From NCBI RefSeq assembly GCF_020085105.1, contig NC_058055.1:21061822-21125821 (forward strand): DNA of 64,000 nucleotides, in the 5' to 3' direction. How positions within the stretch are numbered: position 1 is the stretch's first letter; every line of letters begins with the position of its first letter. Below the pieces are notes generated by a model, which was not told the DNA's origin, searched no databases, and was given only the letters and a program-made list of their open reading frames with translations. The position numbers and the translations under genes are program-made. The stretch comes from Siniperca chuatsi. Taxonomy: Eukaryota; Chordata; Actinopteri; Centrarchiformes; Sinipercidae. This document shows, piece by piece, positions 25,410-35,143 of this stretch.

Positions 25410-26430
25410 CTGAAAGTAACAAATTCTGCTGAAATATTGTCCTGAAAATGTTTTCAAATATGAGTCAAAAGTTCACATATTTAAAATTATTTCAGGATTG
25501 TGCTTTTTCTGGTGAAATTACCCTTCACCTCCACCATAAAGTGGAAGTTATTTGATTGCCTTCATCAGTCTATTGATATTCAGATATCTTGAAAACTGAT
25601 TGAATGGAAAGAAATTTAGTAGGAAAACAACAGATTATTTGTGTGAAACTGACACAACTGTGTGAAACAGAATATAGATCGTTTCGTCAGTGCGATTCTT
25701 TTTTAAGAATAGAGGTTTGCTGTTAAAATGGTGAAAAGTCAACTATTTATTTATATTTTTTTATTTGTAGGGTTTTGAATATTCATTTTTCATAAAAAAT
25801 GTTACTTACTTGTTAATATTCTGATTTTGTAATATCATTACAACAGTATGCAGTACAGATAGTAGTATGTAGAGTACAAAAAAGTAACATTAAATTATAC
25901 AAATTATGTTCCTGAAGATATGGTACAACTAAAATTACCTTCTTTTTTTTGTTTACATTATATTACATTCATTTGGCAGATGATCACAAATCCAAATAGA
26001 TTCATAAATTTGTATATACATGACTGTTTTATTTATTTTGTAGTTTTTTTTTACATAATTAAGCCCATTTATATAATAACCAAATTCAATTTTAAGTAGG
26101 ACAAAAACTGATTTTTAATTTCACATTTTGCACATGCAATATTTTCCATGCATAGTAGCCTATATAATGAAAATGTTTAGTAAATATAACATTGGAATCA
26201 AATTTCAACAAACAAGATCATTTTATCACTATCTAGCAAATAAAAAGAGAAATTATTATTTGTTTTTTATCTCACCATTTCATCAGTTGCTGTCACACAA
26301 ACAAAATATCATAAAATCCAAGAAGAAACATCACAATGCCACCCACTATGTTTGATCTCTGCAGTGCAGACACACCTCAACATACAGTATACTGTACAAC
26401 ACCACAGATGAATCACTCTTTAAACTCCTG
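25410..26430. other. Convergent intergenic spacer, nothing recognised
   Basis: AT-rich DNA between the likely end of c5orf24 on the plus strand and the end of the TRIM gene on the minus strand. There are long T runs and no supported genes. The last few hundred bases should include the TRIM 3' UTR. Confidence 0.4.
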
Positions 26431-26431
26431 T

Positions 26432-28108
26432 TTACTTGAGGTTACACAACTCAGCACTGTCTCCAGCACTTTGTGGAAGCCAAAATCCAGGATAGAGAGG
26501 CTGAGTGAACGTGGTCTGGACTCTGTGGAGGAGAGTCATGGTTTCAGAGATGTTGTAGAAAGACAGAGTACCTGCCCTATGATCCAGGTAAACCCCTATT
26601 CTGGAGGTCTGAGGGCCTGAGATGGAAATAACAATATTGTTATGTCTAAATGTATAACTATAACTGTTACATTCTAAAGACCAAGATTTGTCATTATGTC
26701 CAAATCCACATTCATTTAAGGCCCCTGTTCTGCTAATATCCTTGTATGCAACTGCTATATTAACTCTCCTGCTCCACTTCACCTCCCAGTAACAACGTCC
26801 AGTCAGACCCTCTCTACTCAGGACCTGCCACCATTTAAGAAATCTGTCTGGGTGATCCAAATATAACTGGTCTCCTGCCATTAATGTTGCTTTTCGGTTT
26901 CTTTCACACAATGACAATCGTGTGTTTGCTGTATTTGGATCCAGTGTGATTTGACAAGAATATTTCAAAAAGTCTGCTCTGGTCCTGGGCTCTGCTTGAG
27001 GCGGTAAAACATCCACTTCAGTCACAGCCAGGGAGATCTTTGCCCACTCCTCACTCAGAACAGCTTGCACTTTATCTCTGGCCTCTAACACAGCCGCTGT
27101 CACATCCTTAAAAGAGCATAGAGGATGGACATCAATGCTGGGTAAGTCTTCAGATCCACTTAGACGTGACAGGGAGGGGTAATTGTTTAGGAAATGGAGG
27201 TGATCCTCTGTGCGTGAGAGCTTCTCCAGCTCAGTGTCTTTCCTCCGCAGCTCAGTGAGCTCCTGGTGCAGCTTCTCCTCAAGCTCTTTAGCTCGACTCA
27301 CTTCAGTTTTCTGCTGGGATCTGATCTGCTGCTTCACTTCAGAGCTTCTTTTCTCAATGAGACGGATCAACTCAGTGAAGATCTTCTCACTGTCCCTCAC
27401 TGCTTCATCAGCAGAAAGATTGATAGCCTCCATCTTCTGCTGAAGCACCTTGAGGTCTTTCTCTCTGTCCTGTATTCTCTCTTGGATTTTTTGCTGACTC
27501 ACCCCGAGCTCCGTCTGCCTCTCAGCCCTTTCTGCTGCAGCGGAGACTGTGTCGTGGCCTATGTGATCATCCATGGAGCAGAGATAACAGATGCACTGCT
27601 GATCAGTGCGGCAGAAAATCTTCATCACTTCGTCATGGCGAGAGCAGATGTTCTCATGAAGTTTTAAAGTGGCTTCAACCAGCTTATGTTTCTTTAATGC
27701 AGCTACAGCATAGTGAGGCTGGAGGTGTTGCTCACAGTAAGAGGTCAGACACACCAGACAAGACTTTAAGGCTTTCAGCTTCATCCCAGAGCAGTAATCA
27801 CAGGCCACGTCTCCAGGTCCTGCATAGGAATGATCAGGTGAAGCAGCTTGAAGTCCTACTTTCTTCAGTTCATCCACTAACTCTGCTAACATGGTACTTT
27901 TCACCAGGACAGGCCTCGGTGTGAAGCTCTGCCTGCACTGAGGGCAACTGTGTGTTTTCTTCTTCTCATTCTCCTCATCCCAGCAGTCTTTAATACAGCT
28001 CATGCAGTAGCTGTGCCCACAGGGAATAGTCACCGGATCCTTTAGAAGATCCAGACAGATTGAACAGCTTAGTTTTTCTTGATCCAGCTGAATCCCTTGC
28101 TGTGCCAT
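26432..28108 (-). CDS. Intronless RING / B-box / coiled-coil / PRY-SPRY TRIM E3 ligase
   Basis: A 558-residue TRIM protein in one exon. The RING is complete: C15, C18, C30, H32, C35, C38, C55, C58. A B-box1-like Cys cluster (CDYC...CLVCLTSYC, about 98-125) is followed by B-box2 (CSRH...FC...CYLC...HIGH, about 147-180), a long Glu/Lys coiled coil (about 185-310), and a PRY-SPRY domain (about 375-558; LDPNTAN, WEVKW, YLDHRAGTLSFY). It is most like the TRIM16/TRIM25-like expansion of fish. RING TRIMs transfer ubiquitin and many act in antiviral signalling (family knowledge). I chose the Met at 28108 because MAQQG..LDQ is the usual start in this group; an upstream in-frame Met at 28198 would give 588 residues. 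No gene symbol is justified. Single-exon structure and opposite strand suggest a retrocopy-derived lineage. Confidence 0.93.
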   Translation of the reverse strand: MAQQGIQLDQEKLSCSICLDLLKDPVTIPCGHSYCMSCIKDCWDEENEKKKTHSCPQCRQSFTPRPVLVKSTMLAELVDELKKVGLQAASPDHSYAGPGDVACDYCSGMKLKALKSCLVCLTSYCEQHLQPHYAVAALKKHKLVEATLKLHENICSRHDEVMKIFCRTDQQCICYLCSMDDHIGHDTVSAAAERAERQTELGVSQQKIQERIQDREKDLKVLQQKMEAINLSADEAVRDSEKIFTELIRLIEKRSSEVKQQIRSQQKTEVSRAKELEEKLHQELTELRRKDTELEKLSRTEDHLHFLNNYPSLSRLSGSEDLPSIDVHPLCSFKDVTAAVLEARDKVQAVLSEEWAKISLAVTEVDVLPPQAEPRTRADFLKYSCQITLDPNTANTRLSLCERNRKATLMAGDQLYLDHPDRFLKWWQVLSREGLTGRCYWEVKWSRRVNIAVAYKDISRTGALNECGFGHNDKSWSLECNSYSYTFRHNNIVISISGPQTSRIGVYLDHRAGTLSFYNISETMTLLHRVQTTFTQPLYPGFWLPQSAGDSAELCNLK

Positions 28109-28142
28109 TTCTCCTCTAGACGACAGTGAACATACGTTATAC

Positions 28143-28160
28143 GTTTCACTTTCTGTTTCC
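28143..28160 (-). promoter_or_regulatory. ISRE / IRF element upstream of the TRIM gene
   Basis: Read on the minus strand: GGAAACAGAAAGTGAAAC. Three GAAA cores are spaced by exactly two bases (GAAA-CA-GAAA-GT-GAAA-C), matching the interferon-stimulated response element and IRF consensus. It lies 35-52 bases before the chosen start codon. Tandem GAAANN is the established binding pattern for IRFs and ISGF3. Confidence 0.7.
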
Positions 28161-29016
28161 AGATAAAAGCTGTGCTCATTTCCTTGATGGCCGTTCACTG
28201 ATCTGCAGTGTATGGGCTTTTCAGCTCTTACATTTCATCACATGGTGTTATGGTTTACGCCCATCTGTAAATTGTTAGATCTGTGAAAGGGGAGGGAAGG
28301 ACAAATGTCTGAGCTGCATAGACTTTGAGAGTTTCTTAGAGCAGGAGGAGCAGCTTCATTCCAGGAGAGGAGCAGTTTGAGAGTTGCAGTGTGCCCTACA
28401 GTGGGAACCAGCATTCCCAGTGGAATATACTACTTCTACTAGGAATAATAATTATGATAATAATAATATATTTTACTTATACATAAATATATCTTTGCAT
28501 CATGTCAACCAGTGTCCACCACTGTGCACATTTGCAGAGAAAGATGAGACAGGGTTCAAATGAAATGCACCAGTAGTGGAATTTGCTGTCTTCCACACAT
28601 GACACCAAGAGAGATACACCAACACTAACAACCCCTGAAAGCACAAAGCTACCTGTTATACTTTTTCTGCTGTAGGTAATTAGTTGGAGGACACCAACTC
28701 TGGATGGGACCAGGACCATATAATGTAACAATATTTTCATAAAACCAACACCAAACGTAAATATAATATAAATAAATACACAAGAATACATGTAATTACC
28801 CAAGTCAGTACTATTTCTGCCTGAAAATCAATACAGGTCATTTGACGTTATGCTTTGAGTATCATTGAGTTAAATATCAATTATTCTAATATTTTGTTCT
28901 TTTTCTGTCCAGTTTTATTACAGAGAAAAATGCAGCAAATATCCGTGTAATTCCTCGAAAATCTAAAAAACACAACACCAATTATTTTTGGCAACATAAA
29001 GTAAATTCTGGTCTTT

Positions 29017-29024
29017 CCGGAAGT
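29017..29024 (+). promoter_or_regulatory. txndc15: ETS site in the txndc15 promoter
   Basis: CCGGAAGT, a perfect ETS/GABPA core, 161 bases before the txndc15 start. A second GGAAG core lies on the opposite strand near 29069-29077 (CCTTCCGCC). This is typical of a TATA-less ubiquitous promoter. Confidence 0.5.
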
Positions 29025-29184
29025 CGCTTTAATGTCCGGATGCAGAATTCGGAGGTGTAGCGTTTATTTCCTTCCGCCACAGCTCAAAAGATTATTTCCT
29101 ATGAGCCGGACACCATCACCTAACATCTCACAATGTCTTGAAAACAGTTCATAATTTGTGTCCAGCTAAATTTGAAAAAAAAAT

Positions 29185-32100
29185 ATGACGGGGATTTTAA
29201 ACAAACTTCACATCTTGTGTGTTTTATTATTTATAATGTGTCATTCTGATGTTTCAAGGTTTTCGCTTGTGACTGCACAAGGTAAGAGACTGACGGCAGC
29301 TTGTTAGCTAAACAGTGCTAGCAAAACACACTGACCGTTAACGTCCATGTTAATTTACAGCTAACTGGTTATTACACTAACTTATCATTGCCTTTAATGT
29401 CAAGCAGCTAGTTGTCTCAATGTGGTGTCCACGTTGTTAACAAGGTGCCAGTCAAACCAAAAGGACAAGGTTCATTTCTTCAAATGAGTTAAGATTATTG
29501 TTATTAAATAGAGATGCTGTAACGTTACACTCCTAATCAAACGTGTATAAATAACGTTACCTTATAATGTGACATAGGATTTTTGTTGAAAGCTAGTGAT
29601 ACACTCACGGTAAATAACAGCACATGTAAATATACTTGCAAGGAAAAGCAAGAAGTTAGTTTAGGCTGACTTTAATTTTATTGGACAGGACATAGCTAGA
29701 GCTAACACTACTTAGATCATGTTAAAAACACCTCTTAAACAACAAAAAACTGAACACTGTAACCTTCATGAAGGTAGAATTTGTTGCAGGACCTTTGTAT
29801 TAGACTGCATTAGTTTTATCTAGGTGTACTTTATCAACTGGCAACTGAATATATGACTTATTGAACTGTTCTAGCCTAATAATCAGACCGAATTGATATT
29901 TCATTTCACTTCATTCATTCTATTTGAATCTGAGATAAGCGTTGTGATTTAGAAGTCTTGGAACCACGCTATACCCTTTCAGTGCACCTTCCTTTAATGG
30001 AAGACTTACCTTTAGTAAAAAGACTCACTCACTCAATTCAGTTGAAAACTCAGTGAAATTTTCATGGGAAGTTAATTGTAAGTAAAGTAAAAGAGAGCTG
30101 AACTAAGAGATAATCTTCGGAGAAACTGCCAAAAAGCTTATCTTTAGCAGATTGGCTTACACCATCAAAAGGAAAACAGAAAGGGCAGCTGAGAGAGAAA
30201 TGTCTTTTGTACTGAGCTTGGTCTATAATTTACTTTTTTCAGAGAATGATGAGTCACTGGATGACATGCTGTCAGAGGATGCAGTGTCCGACTTGGAAAA
30301 CAGCCCAAAGTTTGTGGAGTCAGAAGACCTGGACTCTCTGCCGAAGAGGCAGTTCAAGACAGCTGAGATCGCAGATGCTGTGATGGGTACTGAAACTCCC
30401 ATTGATCCATCTGACATCGAGTCCCTCTTCCCCAAAAATGTGAAAGACTTCCAGTCAGGCTTCTCCCCGCCTTGTGATGAGAACAGTGCCCAGTGTGGTT
30501 CACCTGCTCTGGCTGCTAAAGGAGCGTCTCTGGAGGAGAAGAGCTCTGAATCATCACAGCAGGTTACTCAAGAATTATTGATACCACTACCGAGCACTGT
30601 AAAAAAAACAAAAAAACAAAAAAAAAAAAAACAGGTAACAAACAGGACAGCCTGATTTAAAAAAAAAAATAAAAAAAAATAAATAAATAAATAATCAAGT
30701 GGGGGGTGGTAGCAAGTTCATTTTGGGGAAGTCAATCAATATCAATCAATATGCAATATTAATTGTATAAATGAAATATTATTTTCCTCATGTAGTTGCT
30801 ATTTTTATTTTTCTTGATTTTGCTTCTTTATATTTTTAGAATTTTTTAAGTCACTTGACATCCTCTGATAATGAAATCAGTTAACCCTGACCAAAAAAAC
30901 ATAGTCAGAAGCTAAAATCATGCACAACTGCCGCCTTAATCTTTGTCTGGGTTTATATTTGAGCTGAAATGATTAATTAATTAATTAATTGATCAACAGA
31001 AAATTAATTAATTACAATCTGCAACTACTTTGATAAATCATTTGAGTAATTTTTGAAGCAAAAACACCAATCATTCTCTGGTTACAGCTTCTCCAATGTG
31101 AGGATTTGCTGCTTTTCTTTAAATTTTGTGATAGTAAATTTAATATATTTGGTTCTTTGACTTCTTGTTGGGCAAAACAAGATATTTGAAGACGTCACCA
31201 TGGGCATTAGGAAATCAGAATATTGCTATAATATACTGCAATATTATAAACCAAACGACTAATCAATGAATCGAAGTAATGAAGAGTAATGAATACAAAT
31301 TAATGAAGTAATGAAAATAATTTAGTTGTAGCCCTAGTTTAGATTATATTTTGAAACCTGATTTTATAGAAGCATGCCTCAGCTAATAGCAGTTAAAATA
31401 AACACAGTGATGAGTGCAGTAGTAGTAGCAGCAATAGTGCAGAAGTTGACTTTTTCTTGGACGTTTACCTCCAGGTCACTCTTGACATAGTGCATGCAGA
31501 CATCACGCCAACTGAGGAGCAGAACGCCACAGAGGCCGCCAAAACGTACAAGGTGAACTGTGATAAGAGGAACATCACAGGAATGGACAATTTCACTGTG
31601 CAGGTCCTCAACGCTTCACAGGTATTCATGCTGCCCTCTGAGGCTCACTGATTGAGGAGTGCCATGAACACTGTTAACATCTGAATGCTATTTCCTAAAT
31701 TTCTTCTTACATTTAAGACAAGTTAGTGCTTAACACATTTAAATTGGCCATCATTTTCATAATTATTCATCCATAATATTGGTAGCCTATTATAAAACTT
31801 AGAAATCCAGTTGTGTATTGTTGTGCAAACCCTAGTAAAAATCAAATTTTGCTTCATTGTAACAGACCCAAGACTGTAGGTGTTAAGCTAATAATGACCA
31901 ATATATCAGTTAGGTTTTAAATCCTACCAGGCTTACCTGTTCATCAAATTTAATGGAAACCTGTTAGTAAGTGTTTGATCTGCTGATATGCTTTTGACAA
32001 GACAAACAAACTACTTTAGCGGGCAAGAACAACTGCCTCAGCAGAGGTAATTGTATCCTTTGTCAAACACTATATTAATACTAACAAACCGGAGTTTGAA

Positions 32101-34526
32101 AACTCATTTGCAAATAAAATATGAACATGAATCACAGCAATGCACAGAGACAAAATTCACGCGTTCTGGAAAAAGGGCAAAATATTATTTGTTTCACCTG
32201 TCTTTGTGTTTCATATCAGCTTTTCTGGAATCTTTTTTTCTTAAAACCTACTGTAGGAGTGAAACAGAATTTGTAGTCTAGCCACCTACTTTGTAAAAGA
32301 CATGATCTGACTATGCTGATAATTCCCATGAAACACAGTCAGTCTGTTTTTATTCCTCAAATAAATGGAGAGGAGTCCGTCCTTCAGTTTGTCTTTGTTC
32401 CTCATTTCTCTCAGGACCTGATGGAGTTCCTGAATGCTAACAGCACAGAGTGCTCTGTGGTGCTGTTCTTCACCGCCTGGTGCCAGTTCTCAGCCAGCCT
32501 GGCACCTCACTTCAACGCCCTGCCCCGAGTCTTTCCCAGCATGCACTTCCTGGCACTGGATGCCTCGCAGCACAGCAGGTGAATGGTCATGTTTTCTGGT
32601 TTTAATGTGTATCATCCCTCCCTCTGTAAAAGCCCACTTTAAAGGCGCATTAAGGGATTTCTGATTACTATTACCCTTTGTGGTCTGTGGCTTGGGTAAC
32701 ATCAACCTGTATCTGGTAGAATAACTATATAACTCAAGCAACTAGTAGACTTGCTAATTATATTAGGGATCCATCAAAATGGTTACCCAGTGTTGAGAAA
32801 TTTAAAGTATGTATGTATGTGTGTTTGCGTGCATGTGAGCAAAAACACAAACTGTAAAATAATTAATAATCGTTAACAATCTTACTTAAAGCAACTTTAT
32901 GTTAACCAAAAACTGTCTGTAACCTTAGACCAGTGCTTCCCAACCTTTTTGGCTTGTGATCCCCTAAAATATAGCAATGTTAAACTAATGAAAACAAAGG
33001 TAACCGAGACACATTGAGATACCAGGAAAATCCAAACTTTGTAAAGCTTAAAATGTTCAGTTTTTGTTGAGACTGTGACAGATGTTTGATTCCATTGTAT
33101 GATAATATTTATTTATTGGTGGTGTGTTGGATTGTGTTACATTGAAAGGTGTTTGTAACATTCTGTTACCCCTCGTGTATGTAAATGTATGTGAAAAACA
33201 TTAGAAACACACTTGAATATAATGCAGATCAACACAGCATCACTACTAACTACAGCCTCAAAAATCACCACAGTTCAATCAACACCCTTTTGAAAGAGTC
33301 TCAACCAAAACTGAACATTATAATGTTTATTAAGGGCATTTTTTATATAAGCAACTCAGGTAAATATCTAAAACTGAATCGTAATTTTTTACTTTTCGTG
33401 TCCATCTTCCACCAGCCTCTCCACGAGGTTTGGGACCGTGGCAGTGCCCAACATCCTGCTGTTCCAGGGGGCCAAGCCCATGGCTCGCTTCAACCACACT
33501 GACAGAACGCTGGAGACGCTGACCTCCTTCATCGCTAACCAGACAGGTACAAACTGAGTACAAACAGTCCGAAATAATGGCGTTTTTATGTTCAAGACTG
33601 CACCATAAAAGATTCTAAAGGCAGTCAGAAATTCGTTCACTTGTCCATTGATGGCAAGTTCAGCTTTCTTTGGATTCCTCACTCTCTGCGGATGTAGTCT
33701 TGATTAGTCACTACCTGTTAGTAAAATACTAATGATAATTTTAACAGTAAGGTAAATCCACTTGTTCTCAGGGACAGGGGTTAAGACATTCCTATGTGTA
33801 CTGGCTTTGTTTCTGTTGCTAGAAAACGGTATGTGCAGTAATTTTAAACATTTTGTGGGTGCTGAATAAATGAAGAATCAGCAGGAAGTTCATCAGTTGG
33901 ATCAGATGTCCTTCAAATCGATGTTTCTATTTAATTTGTCATGTTTCGAAGGTTGACTTAAGTACTACACCACCTGAGTATCTGACACCTGACTTCTCAG
34001 ACTCCCCCACAAAATTCAGTGGACATTAACCCAAAGATTTACAAAAAACTAAAATATATCTTATCAAGTGTTTGTATTTATATTATCACTCAGTGGTTCT
34101 TGGTCTCTGGACTGCCCCCCCGCGGTCGTTGTAATTTTTTGGGACAGCAAAAAATAGATTCCTTCTGTACAAACTAAATGCCATGTCTGTTTGTTTTCTG
34201 AATTGGTATTATTATTTTTTGTTTGTGACATACTAAATAGTTTTCAGCCTGTAGGCTTTGACTGACATGACAAATGAAACCACTCTACATATACATGCTG
34301 TATTTTCTGATAAACTGTTTGTGTTCCAGGGTTTGAAACCGTCCCCGACAGAAACGTGATGGATGAAGACCGTCTCGGTCCCCTCCCCAGCGTCCCGGTG
34401 AAGAGCATCGACTGGCTGCTGGTCTTCTCTGTCCTCTTCATCACGGGCTTCACTACGTACGCCATCCTGCGAACAGAGAGCATCCGCTGGCTCATACCAG
34501 GACAGGAGCATGAGCATCAGGACTGA
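29185..34526 (+). CDS. txndc15: Thioredoxin domain-containing protein 15
   Basis: Six coding exons: 29185-29281, 30243-30562, 31475-31621, 32415-32578, 33416-33546, 34330-34526, all in phase, giving 351 residues. Order: an N-terminal signal peptide (hydrophobic ILCVLLFIM), an acidic low-complexity lumenal region (exon 2), then the conserved [18 protein letters not shown] block, a thioredoxin-like fold (about 188-286), and a single transmembrane helix near the C-terminus (about 315-332) followed by the conserved [13 protein letters not shown] tail. The active site is W-C211-Q-F-S, a CXXS rather than CXXC, as in the human protein. Several N-glycosylation sequons are visible (NIT, NFT, NAS, NST, NHT, NQT). 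Human TXNDC15 is an ER/ciliary membrane protein whose loss causes Meckel-type ciliopathy (established). The exon 2 donor at 30563 is weak (GTTACT), and an in-frame alternative lies at 30635. Confidence 0.95.
29745..29850 (+). repeat. Partial copy of dispersed repeat family D
   Basis: A segment running from AACTGAACACTGTAACCTTC through TTGCAGGACCTTTGTATTAG to CTAGGTGTACTT. It matches the copies at 48550-48812 (inverse), 59105-59362 and 33190-33340. It lies in txndc15 intron 1. Confidence 0.55.
30966..31336 (+). repeat. Dispersed repeat family A, near-complete copy
   Basis: Begins GCTGAAATGATTAATTAATT and ends TTAGTTGTAGCCCTAG, with the diagnostic internal strings TTCTCTGGTTACAGCTTC and GGGCAAAACAAGATATTTGA. 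Copies of the same family recur elsewhere in the window. Ends such as GCTGAAAT and the inverse of TAGCCCTA suggest a non-autonomous DNA element, but the family is not named with confidence. Confidence 0.6.
32935..33345. repeat. Composite of dispersed repeats in txndc15 intron 4
   Basis: Opens with AGTGCTTCCCAACCTTTTTG, a widespread fish repeat start, and continues to a family D segment at about 33190-33340 (CATTAGAAACACACTTGAAT, CAACCAAAACTGAACATTAT). The two parts may be separate insertions. Confidence 0.5.
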
Positions 34527-34667
34527 AAACACACACAGACTGCAAGTCATTAGATGTAAATGATTATTTGATAAACGATTTAGTTTATTAAAATTAACAG
34601 TTGCTAATTTGCTTATGTTTCAAGTGTTTGATGAGAAAAATAATGTATGTGAGCCATTGTGATTTAT

Positions 34668-34673
34668 AATAAA
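34668..34673 (+). terminator. txndc15: txndc15 polyadenylation signal
   Basis: AATAAA 142 bases after the stop codon, followed by a T/GT-rich stretch. It implies a short 3' UTR. Confidence 0.65.
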
Positions 34674-34689
34674 GAATATAATGTTTTGT

Positions 34690-35143
34690 TGCTGTTACCA
34701 TTTCAGGGCTCTGGGCTATGTTAGAGAAGTCAAAGCTGTGGGCTTGTGTTATTATTATTATGGTGGAGTGTAGTCCACAAGAGTTTATCCACATAAGATG
34801 ACATAAATGGTATACTTTAAATGAATCATACTATATAAAACACATAATTAAAGGTGGTTTTCACTAAGAATATATACAATAATATGCTACTAGAAATATA
34901 ATTGATTTTGTATTAATTTTATCATGATCACTGACTTGAGGATCTGGGTTGCAAGACCTCCTTATCATTGTATGATAACACTTGGGAGCAGTCATTTTGG
35001 TATAACCAGACTCCCATGGAAAATATGGGATTTTAATCAGGCAGTAAGATGAACAGCTATGGTAAAGTGTGTGAGAGGACACGCAGAGGGCACAAGAGGT
35101 GGTAGTGGGGAAGGAGGACAGCTAAGCTGACAAAGCGCTGGTC
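34690..35143. other. Spacer between txndc15 and pcbd2
   Basis: A short head-to-tail intergenic region. No TATA box is obvious. The last 100 bases are purine-rich and should hold the pcbd2 promoter. Nothing else is recognised. Confidence 0.4.

Noticed and set aside
27210..27924. Plus-strand open frames opposite the TRIM gene
   Set aside because: They are antisense shadows of the coiled coil and RING region; the minus-strand frame is complete and conserved.
30563..30655. Treating the whole open frame to 30655 as coding in txndc15
   Set aside because: The frame runs into an A-rich tract and stops. Exon 3 begins in phase 0 at 31475, so splicing out of this stretch at 30562 or 30634 is required for the conserved protein.
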